DNA from: Mycobacterium simiae
GTDB taxonomy: Bacteria; Actinomycetota; Actinomycetes; Mycobacteriales; Mycobacteriaceae
Assembly (NCBI RefSeq): GCF_010727605.1
Contig: NZ_AP022568.1
Location: forward strand, 3,782,001 to 3,846,000
DNA: 64,000 nt
Direction: 5' to 3'
This document shows positions 42,475 to 52,849 of the stretch, one piece after another (the first letter of the stretch is position 1; the number at the start of each line of letters is the position of its first letter). Position numbers and translations under genes: made by a program. Below the pieces are notes generated by a model. The model was given only the letters and a program-made list of their open reading frames with translations, did not search any database and had not been told where the DNA came from.

Positions 42475-43653
42475 TTATCCGGCGGCGAACGGGCGTGCCA
42501 TCGCAGTGGGGATGAGGCCGTAGCGGGGGACCGGCGGCGTGCGCGGCGCCATGCCGCGCGCCATCGGCAGTCCGCCCAACATGTTGGGCATCGAGCTGCC
42601 ACCGACGCTGATGTTGGGCAGTGCGGTCGCGGCCATCGGCGCATGGGGGATGACGCTGGTCCAGGCCGAGGGCACCGACATCGGGCCCAGCTGGGCCGCG
42701 CTGCCGAGGCTGCCGATCACGCCCGTGCCCAGCCGCGCGCCCGTGCTGGCCGCATTCGCCGCGCTGGATGCGGCACCGGCCGCGCCCTGGGCGGCGGCCG
42801 CGGCGCTATCGGCCGCGGTCTTGGCCAGACCCTGGCCGGTCTGGGCCATCGACAGCACCGCGGACATGCCATACAGCGGGGTGGCGCTGGCGTTGAGGTA
42901 GTTCGGCAGATAGTTGGGCAGCTGCTCCGCGAGATTCGAGAATGTGTCGTTGACGACGGTGCTGGTGCCCGAGGGCAACCCGGCGCCAGGCTGAGTGAGC
43001 GCCTTCATCAGCGTGGGCGTCTCGGTCACCAGGTTCGACAAGTCCGAGTGCTGCAGTCCGGTAGCGGCCGTGGCCTGGTCGACCGCGGCGCTCTGCGCCG
43101 TCAGGCCGGCGTCTTCGGTGACCTTGGGCGGCGTGTTGAACGGGGTGACGTCGCAGACGGCGACCGAGTTGCCCGCGTACTGGTACATCGCGGCGGCGTC
43201 CTGGGCCCACATTTCGCCGTATTCGGCTTCGTTGGCCGCGATCGCAGCCGAGTTCTGCCCGAAGAAGTTGGTGGCCATCAGCGTCGCGAGTTGGACCCGG
43301 TTGGCGGTGACGACTGGCGGGGGCACGGTCATCGCGAATGCGGCTTCGTAGATTTCGACCCCGAGCCGGGCATGGCTGGCGGATTCCATGGCCCGCGCGG
43401 CGGCCCCCGACATCCATGCCACGTACGGGCCGAAGGCCGACGCCATGGTCAGCGAGCTGGGACCGAGCCACCGTCCGGTGGTCAATCCCGCGATCAACGA
43501 ACGGTATCCAGCCGCGGCCGTGTGCAGTTCGGCGGCCAACCCATCCCAAGCGATCGCGGCCATGACCATCGACGCAGGGCCTGGCCCGGCATACATCCGC
43601 GCGGAGTTGATCTCTGGAGGCAAAGCGCCAAAGTCGATCACGTGAGATCCCAT
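42475..43653 (-). CDS. PPE family protein, SVP subfamily
   Basis: A 392-residue PPE protein: [21 protein letters not shown] is the PPE start, with the WxG-type turn in [16 protein letters not shown]; the domain ends near residue 180. The C-terminal part is Ala/Pro-rich and carries [12 protein letters not shown], the GxxSVPxxW motif of the SVP subfamily, found in slow-growing mycobacteria. No PE partner or ESX gene is adjacent, so its export system is elsewhere. A GTG at 43641 with GGGATGGGA upstream is a good alternative start. It is divergent from the TetR genes across a 383-bp spacer. Confidence 0.92.
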   Translation of the reverse strand: MGSHVIDFGALPPEINSARMYAGPGPASMVMAAIAWDGLAAELHTAAAGYRSLIAGLTTGRWLGPSSLTMASAFGPYVAWMSGAAARAMESASHARLGVEIYEAAFAMTVPPPVVTANRVQLATLMATNFFGQNSAAIAANEAEYGEMWAQDAAAMYQYAGNSVAVCDVTPFNTPPKVTEDAGLTAQSAAVDQATAATGLQHSDLSNLVTETPTLMKALTQPGAGLPSGTSTVVNDTFSNLAEQLPNYLPNYLNASATPLYGMSAVLSMAQTGQGLAKTAADSAAAAAQGAAGAASSAANAASTGARLGTGVIGSLGSAAQLGPMSVPSAWTSVIPHAPMAATALPNISVGGSSMPNMLGGLPMARGMAPRTPPVPRYGLIPTAMARPFAAG

Positions 43654-44036
43654 CCCCGACGAAGTGCATGCTACAAACTGACTAGGTGATAATAGCTCAA
43701 AAACCATACTAATGGTCAATAAACACGGAGTGATCCTGACGACAAGTATTGGGAGGCGGGTAACGCCGACGTTAATTTCCCCGGCCAGCTGCTAATCTCA
43801 GGGACAGTTCAAATGTCGTTCCGAGAAGCGCGGGGTGTGTTTGCGCAAACCGCTGACGAGCCGACGTGCATGCCGAGCTCAAGGAAGGCATCTATCGACG
43901 TGAAGGTGATCGACCCAGGTCACGGCGTGATTCCCGACGGGAACCCGCAACAGGTTGCAGATTTTCCCACTCACGGATTCCGGACGCGAAACGGCCAGGA
44001 TCGGCGGTGTGCCGCAGCGCGGAGTCGTCGCCTCCG
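43654..44036. other. Divergent intergenic region, PPE to TetR
   Basis: 383 bp without a convincing gene. The left part (43680-43730) is AT-rich, with GGTGATAATAGCTC and a small dyad ACCAT-ACTA-ATGGT, consistent with the PPE promoter; the remainder is GC-rich and carries no clear motif. Frames read through it look like shadow translation rather than coding sequence. Confidence 0.5.
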
Positions 44037-44711
44037 ATGACCAGCCACTCCACCGACGGCCGCGCGGACGCCACCCGCCGACACATCTTGCGGGCCGCGT
44101 CGCATCAATTCGCGCGCCGGGCATACCACGAGGTTGGACTCGACGACATACTCGCCGAAGCCGAGCTGACCAAGGGGGCAATGTACTTCCACTTCCGGTC
44201 AAAGCATGCGCTGGCGGTCGCGATTATCGACCGGCAGACCGCGGCCGGTACCGCGGCCGTGCAAGACCTGGTCACGCGGGGTTTGTCGGGACTGGAGACC
44301 CTCATCGATTTTTCGTACTTGATCGCTATTCAGGACATCAAAGTCGACCAGGTCCGAGCCGGGCTGAACCTGATCGAGTCGGTTGGGGGTTCCGAGGGGC
44401 TACAGGAGCGGTTGCTGGATGGGTGGGTGAAAGCCCTGGCCGCGGTGGTGGAACAGGCCGTCGCCGAGGGCGACATCGATCAACGATGCGAACCCGAGGA
44501 CGTGGGACGCATGATGGTGTCCCTGCACATGGGATTGCGCAAGACCAGCAACCTCGACGATCCAGAGCGGTTCCTGCGCGATCTGGAAAGGTGTTGGGGT
44601 CTGCTCCTCGCCGGTATCCTGCAACCCGACCGCGTCGACTACTTTCGGCAATTCCTGCGGCGGCGCGCGGCGCTTGCGATCAACACCAGTTCGCCCGCGG
44701 ATTCCTCATGA
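44037..44711 (+). CDS. TetR-family regulator, gamma-butyrolactone-receptor-like
   Basis: A 224-residue repressor-type protein. The N-terminal helix-turn-helix is DATRRHILRAASHQFARRAYHEVGLDDILAEAELTKGAMYFHFRSKHALAVAI, close to the ScbR/ArpA-type autoregulator-binding branch of TetR. The C-terminal ligand domain ends DRVDYFRQFLRRRAAL, which matches the ending of the next gene (SLSYFRQFLAREAM), so the two are tandem paralogues. Start ATG at 44037 is preceded only by a weak ribosome-binding site. The ligand and targets are unknown; nearby PPE, BcsB-like and polysaccharide genes are candidates. Confidence 0.85.
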   Translation: MTSHSTDGRADATRRHILRAASHQFARRAYHEVGLDDILAEAELTKGAMYFHFRSKHALAVAIIDRQTAAGTAAVQDLVTRGLSGLETLIDFSYLIAIQDIKVDQVRAGLNLIESVGGSEGLQERLLDGWVKALAAVVEQAVAEGDIDQRCEPEDVGRMMVSLHMGLRKTSNLDDPERFLRDLERCWGLLLAGILQPDRVDYFRQFLRRRAALAINTSSPADSS

Positions 44712-44802
44712 CCAGGCCAACCGGCAAACCTGCAGCGGCGCGGCTGTTGACGTTGAAGCCGTTGCGGCGCAACGTGACACGAGCTCACCGGATCTGCGTA
44801 CC

Positions 44803-44821
44803 CGATAACGTGCCGAAGGAA
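44803..44821 (+). promoter_or_regulatory. 19-bp motif before the second TetR gene, repeated before the BcsB-like gene
   Basis: CGATAACGTGCCGAAGGAA ends 8 bp before the ATG at 44830. A near copy, CGACAACGTACCGAAAGAA, ends at the ATG of the gene at 45716; 16 of 19 bases agree and the three differences are transitions. A shared operator for one of the two TetR proteins is the simplest reading. Confidence 0.4.
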
Positions 44822-44829
44822 CAGGGGTA

Positions 44830-45549
44830 ATGGCCCGCCAGGTGCGATCCGAGGTCACTCGCCGCAAGATTCTCAACGCCGCGATCGACGTGTTCGGCGA
44901 GGTCGGTTACTCGGCGGCCGGCTGGGGCACGATCATCGAGCGCACCGGGATGACCAAGGGCGCCCTGTACCACCACTTCGACTCTAAAGAGTCGTTGGCC
45001 TCGGCCATCATCGAGGAAGGTGCCGAGACGATCCTCAACGGCTTCCGGAATGTGTGCGGGGGAGCATCGCCGGGACTGGAAAACGTACTGCACGGGACGT
45101 TCGCGATCGTCGGAATGCTGAGCTCGGATGAGACGGCCCGCGCCGCCGAGCAACTGAGCTGGACCCTGCGCGGTTCCAACGAAGCCGCCGGGAAGTTTTG
45201 CAAAGCCCTGGTGGAGTTGCTCGCCGCCGAGGCGGGGCGCGCGATCTCCGAAGGGGACCTGCGCCAGGAACTCGACCCGGAAGCGGTCAGCGAATCGGTC
45301 GTCGGCGCGCTGTTTGGCACCAGGGCGCTGGCCGACGCCATCGCGGGTCCGCAGGGGAGCGCGGGCCCCGGCCGCGACGTGGCCGCCGACCTCGAGCGCC
45401 TGACGCGCGTCTGGGAACTTCTGTTGCCGGGCATCGTCTCGGACACCTCGCTGTCCTACTTCCGACAGTTCCTCGCTCGCGAAGCGATGCGCCACGCCCG
45501 GCCCGCCGTGCCGCGGCCCCACGCCATCGCGGTTTCCGAAACCGGATAG
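44830..45549 (+). CDS. TetR-family regulator, paralogue of the upstream gene
   Basis: A 239-residue TetR protein. The DNA-binding domain is RSEVTRRKILNAAIDVFGEVGYSAAGWGTIIERTGMTKGALYHHFDSKESLASAI, a textbook TetR helix-turn-helix with GALYHHF. The C-terminal domain has LLSSDETARAAEQL and ends in the SYFRQFLAREAM segment shared with the preceding paralogue. It is 118 bp after the first TetR gene, with a conserved 19-bp element just upstream of its start. GGGG close to the ATG may serve as ribosome-binding site. Ligand unknown. Confidence 0.87.
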   Translation: MARQVRSEVTRRKILNAAIDVFGEVGYSAAGWGTIIERTGMTKGALYHHFDSKESLASAIIEEGAETILNGFRNVCGGASPGLENVLHGTFAIVGMLSSDETARAAEQLSWTLRGSNEAAGKFCKALVELLAAEAGRAISEGDLRQELDPEAVSESVVGALFGTRALADAIAGPQGSAGPGRDVAADLERLTRVWELLLPGIVSDTSLSYFRQFLAREAMRHARPAVPRPHAIAVSETG

Positions 45550-45610
45550 TCCTGGGCGAATGCCGGGCCGGCCTCGATCCGCGGCTGTCGACCAGGCCAT
45601 GACCCGCCTT

Positions 45611-45676
45611 TGAGGCAGGCCTGTAAGGCAGGCCGTGAGACAGGCCTTGGGGCAGGCCTGTGAGGCAGGCTTTGAG
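45611..45676. repeat. Five short tandem repeats, 12-13 bp period
   Basis: The core CAGGCC (last copy CAGGCT) recurs at 45616, 45629, 45641, 45653 and 45666, separated by variable TGAGG/GTAAGG/GTGAGA-type bases. This is a degenerate microsatellite-like tract between the TetR gene and the BcsB-like gene; spacers are too short and similar for a CRISPR array. Confidence 0.7.
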
Positions 45677-45697
45677 GACGCGACCTGCGCGCCGTTT

Positions 45698-45716
45698 CGA
45701 CAACGTACCGAAAGAA
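45698..45716 (+). promoter_or_regulatory. Second copy of the 19-bp TetR-region motif
   Basis: CGACAACGTACCGAAAGAA abuts the ATG of the BcsB-like gene; it matches the element at 44803-44821 in 16 of 19 positions. Directly downstream, 45719-45749 holds an imperfect dyad, CATACT(G)TTCCGG ... CCGGAAGTATG, which overlaps codons 2-12 of the gene. Confidence 0.4.
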
Positions 45717-47695
45717 TGCATACTGTTCCGGTGGTGTACCGGAAGTATGTAGGCAGACTCGTCGCTTTGGCCGGGGTGATCGGGTTCCTGGTGTTGAGTG
45801 CCCCGCCGGCCACCAGCGCACCCTCCGACGCGGGCCCGGCTACCGACTCGCTGACGCTGTCGCTGGCCGACCTCGGGTCCGCGCCCACCCTGGAATTCTG
45901 GGGGCTGACCAGTACGCAGCAGCTGACCGTGCCCGTCCTGCGGGGACTCACGCCCACCGCCCTCAACGCGACGGTCGAACTGCCGATCAACCTTCGGTCC
46001 GGGACGCTGACCGTGTCGCAGGATCAGCGCACGCTCGCACGGCTGACCCTGCCCACCGCGGACCAGTCGCCGCTGGTCATCCCGCTGGCGGGCGCCGACG
46101 TCGTCGACAACTGGCTGACCGTTACCTTGCGGACTTACCTGGTGCCGCAAGAGGGTTTCTGCCTATACCCGGACAGCCCGCTGCGACTGTCCGCACCGTC
46201 GATCAGCTACACCGGCGTCGAACAGCCGCCCACCACGGTGGCGCACTTCTTGCCGCCCGTGCTGAAGAAGCTATCCATATACCTGCCGCAATCTCCGTCG
46301 ACGGCCGAATCCGACACGGCGATCCAGCTGGCCGCCGCCGCCGCGTCGCACTACGGTAGGCAAAACCCGGAGATCACCGTAGTTCCGTTGCCGGAAGGGC
46401 AGCTTGCACCGCCCACGCCGCCGCAAGGGCTGGAACGCCAGATCGTCGTCAAGGAAGGGCCCGACAACGGGCTGGCGTTGCAAGGTTCCGGCCCGGCGAC
46501 GTGGTTGTTGATGTCGGGGCCGCTCGGGGAAGCCGACGAATCCGACACCGCCATGCTGTTCAGCGACCTGTCGCAGCTCGCGGTCTCATCGAAGGCGGTC
46601 GTGGATCAGCTGAAACCGGACCCACAACAGCCCGGCAACAGCACCACCCTGCGCGACTTGGGCACCCCCGTCGTCAACGGCAGCTCGCTGCAGCCCCACC
46701 TGTCGATCGGACTGGACCAGACCAAGTTCGGCCGGTCCATCCGCGGGGTACGTGTGCACCTGCTGGGCTCCTACACCCCGACGCCGTCCAACAGCGCAGG
46801 CCAAATCGCGGTGACCATCGGCCCGGAAACCATCGACCACTTCCCGACCGACGGCCACGGCACCATCGACCGCTGGATGGACGTGCCGGATCGGTTGCTG
46901 CAGCGTTACACCAGCCTCGACGTGGTGCTCGACGTGGCGAGCAACGTCGGTCACTGCGGAGACTTCTACACCGCGGGGCCCGGAAACCAGCTGCTGACGT
47001 TGAATATCAACGGCGACACCACCATTGAGAGCAAGCCGGCAGCGCCGCCGGTGCCCGACGGCTTCCAGTCAGTGCCGCAAGCGCTGATGCCGCGGGTGCA
47101 GGTGGGCATCGAGGCCCACTCGCTGCCCGACACCGTGCGCGCGATCAACCTGATCGTCGGACTGCAACGGATCAGCTCGACGCCGATCTACACGCACGTG
47201 ACAAGCGTGCAGCAGGCCATTGATTCGTCGAACCCGGCGATACTGATTTCGGCTGACGGATGGAACCACTCCAACGTCGTCCTTCCGGTGTCGGCCGGGC
47301 CCAGCGGCCCAATTACCGTCAACGCCAACACCTCCGACGGCAAGCCGACCACGCTCACCCTCGACCCAGTGATGAAGTTTGCTTCTCTGCAAACGGTTTT
47401 CAACCATGGACGGTCGCTATTGGTCGCCACGTCCAACGGCACCTCCGCCCAGGTCGATGAACTGATCCGCTGGCTCGGCGGCGACAACAACAAGCGCTGG
47501 CAGCGGCTCAAGGGAGTGGCGGTGCTGGCCGTCGCCGGCCAGGACCCGGTGACCGTCGATCACTCGCCCACGGCCAATCCGATTGCCGCACCGGACAATC
47601 ACTCCGACCTGGGCTGGCTGTGGTGGTTGGGTGGCGGCTGGCTGGCCGTGACTATCGTCGGCGCCGCGGTGATCGTGCTACGCAGCCGACGCTGA
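45716..47695 (+). CDS. Secreted, membrane-anchored BcsB-like protein
   Basis: A 659-residue protein with an N-terminal signal sequence (VGRLVALAGVIGFLVLSAPPATSA), a long exported region and a C-terminal anchor (LGGGWLAVTIVGAAVIVLRSRR). The exported part resembles BcsB, the periplasmic partner of cellulose synthase: LGSAPTLEFWGLTSTQQLTVPVL, TALNATVELPINLRSGTLTV, YLVPQEGFCLYPDSPLRLS and a repeat of the same fold later (FGRSIRGVRVHLLGSY). No cellulose synthase catalytic gene is nearby. Its place beside metG corresponds to that of Rv1006 in M. tuberculosis; homology to Rv1006 was not checked. A role in handling a surface glycan is suspected. Confidence 0.6.
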   Translation: MHTVPVVYRKYVGRLVALAGVIGFLVLSAPPATSAPSDAGPATDSLTLSLADLGSAPTLEFWGLTSTQQLTVPVLRGLTPTALNATVELPINLRSGTLTVSQDQRTLARLTLPTADQSPLVIPLAGADVVDNWLTVTLRTYLVPQEGFCLYPDSPLRLSAPSISYTGVEQPPTTVAHFLPPVLKKLSIYLPQSPSTAESDTAIQLAAAAASHYGRQNPEITVVPLPEGQLAPPTPPQGLERQIVVKEGPDNGLALQGSGPATWLLMSGPLGEADESDTAMLFSDLSQLAVSSKAVVDQLKPDPQQPGNSTTLRDLGTPVVNGSSLQPHLSIGLDQTKFGRSIRGVRVHLLGSYTPTPSNSAGQIAVTIGPETIDHFPTDGHGTIDRWMDVPDRLLQRYTSLDVVLDVASNVGHCGDFYTAGPGNQLLTLNINGDTTIESKPAAPPVPDGFQSVPQALMPRVQVGIEAHSLPDTVRAINLIVGLQRISSTPIYTHVTSVQQAIDSSNPAILISADGWNHSNVVLPVSAGPSGPITVNANTSDGKPTTLTLDPVMKFASLQTVFNHGRSLLVATSNGTSAQVDELIRWLGGDNNKRWQRLKGVAVLAVAGQDPVTVDHSPTANPIAAPDNHSDLGWLWWLGGGWLAVTIVGAAVIVLRSRR

Positions 47696-47720
47696 CGGCT
47701 CGGCGCAGAGCGGCCGGCGT

Positions 47721-47736
47721 CGAGCGTTAGCGCTCG
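47721..47736. terminator. Hairpin between convergent BcsB-like and PAS genes
   Basis: CGAGCG-TTAG-CGCTCG is a perfect 6-bp stem with a 4-base loop; the loop holds the stop codon of the PAS gene. It could end transcripts from both sides, but no T-run is present. Confidence 0.35.
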
Positions 47737-48089
47737 TCATCCCAAAGCTGCTCGGTCAGATCTTGAAACGTCGCCAGCGCGAACCGGTCGTCGGCGCGCA
47801 TGCCGACCGACTTGCTCATCAGCGCGCGCACCACCGAGCCGTCCTTGTGCGCCAATTCGACAACCATATTCGCCAGGGCGTGCACGACCGACAGCAGGGA
47901 TTCCGAATCGGGAGCCTCGTGGAAAATTTCGCGGAACCGCAACGCCAGAACTTCCTCCGGCTCATAGCCCACCATTTCTGCAAATGCGGTGTTGGTGAAC
48001 AAGATGGTGCCGTCATCGCCCACTGCCAGCACCGGAACGGGAATCCGTTCCAGCACGACCAAGGCGGGCAACTGTTTCAAGGTGGTCAT
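47727..48089 (-). CDS. Stand-alone PAS-domain protein
   Basis: A 120-residue protein that is nearly all one PAS domain: PALVVLERIPVPVLAVGDDGTILFTNTAFAEMVGYEPEEVLALRF, HKDGSVVRALMSKSVG and FALATFQDLTE. No output domain is attached, so it is a single-domain sensor or adaptor; the ligand is unknown. The ATG at 48089 starts the PAS fold directly; further upstream codons look non-coding. It lies alone between convergent genes. Confidence 0.75.
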   Translation of the reverse strand: MTTLKQLPALVVLERIPVPVLAVGDDGTILFTNTAFAEMVGYEPEEVLALRFREIFHEAPDSESLLSVVHALANMVVELAHKDGSVVRALMSKSVGMRADDRFALATFQDLTEQLWDDER

Positions 48090-48221
48090 CGGCGATTGAT
48101 TATGTTGATGCCGATTCTGTCGTCGCTCCACAGGCCGATTATGGTCTATGCCAGAGGCCATGGTTGACACCAATTCTCGATGCAGGCTTTCCGCGGTCGA
48201 ATCGGTGCCTGGTTTTTCCGC

Positions 48222-49790
48222 CTACCGCTGTTCCTGCTGCCCTGCAGCAGGTGGTTCATACCGCGGAAAGACGCCGGTCGGCGGCGGTAGCACCGCGCCA
48301 GGGGCCAGCCGCACCGCGATCGTACTAAACGTTCTTTGCTCGGCCGGTTGCCCGAGCAGATCCAGCAACTTGCCGGCGGATTCCGGCATCACCGGCTGGA
48401 CAAGCAGCGCCGCGATCCGCACCGCCTCGCACGTGGTGTAGAGCACCGTGCGAAACCGGATCTGGTCCGCTTCGGCTTCGCTCTTGCGCAGCACCCACGG
48501 CTGCTGCGCCGAAAAGTAGCGGTTGGCCTCGCCGAGCATCAGCCAGATCGCCTCCAGCGCCAGGTGCATGGCTTGGGCGTCGAAGTGGGCGCGCACTCGG
48601 CGCAGCAACGAGTCCGCCCGATCGAGCAGCTCGGTGTCGGCGGCGGTCAACTCGCCGGGCTCGGGCACCACCCCGTCGAGGTTCTTGGCGATCATCGACA
48701 GCGACCGTTGCGCCAGGTTCCCCAACTCGTTGGCCAAATCGGTGTTGATGCGGTTGATGATGGCCTCTTCGCCGTAGCTGCCGTCCTGACCGAACGGCAC
48801 CTCGCGCAACAGGAAGTAGCGCAGCTGGTCGACGCCGAACGCGTCCGCCAGCACGACCGGGTCGATGGTGTTGCCCACCGACTTGCTCATCTTCTCGCCG
48901 CGGTGGTGCAAGAACCCGTGCGCAAAAATCCTGCGTGGCAGCTCAATTCCCGCTGACATGAGAAACGCCGGCCAATACACCGCATGGAACCTGATGATGT
49001 CCTTGCCGATCATGTGCAGATCGGCGGGCCAGTAGCGGCCGAACAACTCCGAATCCGTGTCCGGGTAGCCGGCGCCGGTGAGGTAGTTGGTCAGCGCGTC
49101 GACCCACACGTACATGACGTGATCCGGATGCTCGGGCACCTGCACGCCCCAGTCGAACGTGGTGCGCGAGATGGAGAAATCGGTGAGCCCGCCGGCCACA
49201 AAACTGACCACCTCGTTGCGACGCACCTCCGGGCCGATGAAATCGGGGTTGGCCGCGTAGTGGGCCAGCAGCCTGTCGGTATACGCCGAGAGCCGGAAGA
49301 AGTAGGTCTGCTCCTTCTCGCTCCAGGTCACCGGCGCCCCGGTCTCCGTCGCGACGCGGATGCCGTTGACCACCTCGGTCTCCGAGTCGGTGAAGTAGCG
49401 CTCGTCGCGCACCGAATACCAGCCGGAGTAGGTGGCCAGATAGATGTCTCCAGCCGCCTCCATCCGCCGCCAGATCTCCTTGGACGCCTCGTGATGGTCG
49501 GGATCGGTGGTACGGATGAAACGGTCGAACGAGATATTCAGCGCTTCCTGCATGCGTTGGAACACATCGGAATTGCGCCGCGCCAGCTCGGCGGTCGGGA
49601 CGCCAGCGGCGGCGGCGGTCTCGGCGACCTTCTGCCCGTGTTCGTCGGTCCCGGTCAGGAAGCGCACATCGAAGCCGTCGAGTCGTTTGAATCGGGCGAT
49701 CGCGTCGGTGGCGATGTATTCGTAGGCATGACCGACGTGCGGCGCGCCGTTTGGATACGCGATCGCAGTCGTGACGTAATAGGGCCTCAT
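48222..49790 (-). CDS. metG: Methionyl-tRNA synthetase
   Basis: A 522-residue class I synthetase (Rv1007c orthologue). The HIGH-type motif PNGAPHVGHAYEY, the catalytic FLTGTDEHGQKVAETA, HDHVM-like VPEHPDHVMYVWVDALTNYLTGAG, and the KMSKS loop HRGEKMSKSVGNTIDP are intact. The short length and absence of the four-Cys zinc knuckle in the connective peptide match the mycobacterial form. The start at 49790 has a TAGGGT hexamer 8 bases upstream, which shares two bases with the tatD -10 box in a 24-bp divergent spacer. Confidence 0.96.
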   Translation of the reverse strand: MRPYYVTTAIAYPNGAPHVGHAYEYIATDAIARFKRLDGFDVRFLTGTDEHGQKVAETAAAAGVPTAELARRNSDVFQRMQEALNISFDRFIRTTDPDHHEASKEIWRRMEAAGDIYLATYSGWYSVRDERYFTDSETEVVNGIRVATETGAPVTWSEKEQTYFFRLSAYTDRLLAHYAANPDFIGPEVRRNEVVSFVAGGLTDFSISRTTFDWGVQVPEHPDHVMYVWVDALTNYLTGAGYPDTDSELFGRYWPADLHMIGKDIIRFHAVYWPAFLMSAGIELPRRIFAHGFLHHRGEKMSKSVGNTIDPVVLADAFGVDQLRYFLLREVPFGQDGSYGEEAIINRINTDLANELGNLAQRSLSMIAKNLDGVVPEPGELTAADTELLDRADSLLRRVRAHFDAQAMHLALEAIWLMLGEANRYFSAQQPWVLRKSEAEADQIRFRTVLYTTCEAVRIAALLVQPVMPESAGKLLDLLGQPAEQRTFSTIAVRLAPGAVLPPPTGVFPRYEPPAAGQQEQR

Positions 49791-49798
49791 CGAGATTC

Positions 49799-49808
49799 AC
49801 CCTATTGT
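49799..49808. promoter_or_regulatory. Overlapping divergent -10 boxes of metG and tatD
   Basis: Minus strand: TAGGGT (49804-49799), 8 bases before the metG ATG. Plus strand: TATTGT (49803-49808), 6 bases before the tatD GTG. The hexamers share the TA at 49803-49804, the same geometry as at pmt/rsmI. Confidence 0.55.
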
Positions 49809-49814
49809 GTGCGC

Positions 49815-50669
49815 GTGAGCTCCAGCCGACCCGGTAAACGAGAAGCCCCACCCGCGCCGGAACCGTTGGCGCCACTCATCGACGCGCATACTCACCTCGA
49901 CGCGTGCGGGGCCGAGGACGCAGCCGGAGTGGCAGCGATCATGGACCGGGCCGCGGCGGTCGGAGTGGGTGCGGCCGTCACCATTGCCGACGATTTGGAC
50001 TCGGCGCGCTGGGTGCTCCGGGCCGCCGATTGGGACCCGCGGGTGTACGCCGCGGTGGCCTTGCATCCCACCCGCGCGGACGCGCTCGACGACGCTGCCC
50101 GGGCCGAGATCGAGGCGCTGGCCGCGCACCCGCGGGTAGTGGCTGTCGGCGAGACCGGGATGGACATGTACTGGCCGGGCCGGCTGGACGGCTGCGCCGC
50201 GCCCGAGGTGCAACGGGAGGCGTTCGCATGGCACATCGACTTGGCCAAGCGGATCGGCAAACCGTTGATGATTCACAACCGGGAGGCCGACGCCGAGGTG
50301 CTCGACGTCTTGCGGGCGGAGGGCGCACCCGAGGTGGTCATCTTCCACTGCTTCTCCTCCGACAGCGTGATGGCCCGAACCTGCGTCGATGCCGGATGGT
50401 TTCTCAGCTTGGCCGGAACGGCCAGCTTCACCAACGCCCGCGCGCTACGCGACGCGGTGCCGCTGATACCGGTCGAGCAGCTCCTGGTGGAGACGGATGC
50501 GCCCTTTTTGACACCACATCCTTACCGTGGCGCGCCCAACGAGCCGTATTGCCTTCCATATACTGTCCGGGCGATCGCGGAGCTGGTCGACCGCCCGGCA
50601 GCGGAGCTGGCGCGGACCACCACGAGCACTGCCCGGTGGATATACGGGCTCGCCGGGTCGGACGGGTGA
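49815..50669 (+). CDS. tatD: TatD-family metal-dependent hydrolase/DNase
   Basis: A 284-residue TIM-barrel metallohydrolase (Rv1008 orthologue). Metal ligands are visible as DAHTHLD, the Glu in VGETGMDMYW, His in MIHNREAD, His in VIFHCFSSD and Asp in VETDAPFLTP. The family includes 3'-5' exonucleases acting on damaged or misprocessed DNA; some members are deacylases. GTG at 49815 is preferred. It is followed by the rpfB leader. Confidence 0.93.
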   Translation: MSSSRPGKREAPPAPEPLAPLIDAHTHLDACGAEDAAGVAAIMDRAAAVGVGAAVTIADDLDSARWVLRAADWDPRVYAAVALHPTRADALDDAARAEIEALAAHPRVVAVGETGMDMYWPGRLDGCAAPEVQREAFAWHIDLAKRIGKPLMIHNREADAEVLDVLRAEGAPEVVIFHCFSSDSVMARTCVDAGWFLSLAGTASFTNARALRDAVPLIPVEQLLVETDAPFLTPHPYRGAPNEPYCLPYTVRAIAELVDRPAAELARTTTSTARWIYGLAGSDG

Positions 50670-52812
<2,143 letters not shown>

Positions 52813-52849
52813 TCTGCTGCCGTGGTAGGGGCTGACTGGGTGACCGAGG

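Noticed and set aside
45611..45676. CRISPR array
   Set aside because: Repeat period is 12-13 bp with no spacers of 30 bp or more, and no cas genes are near.
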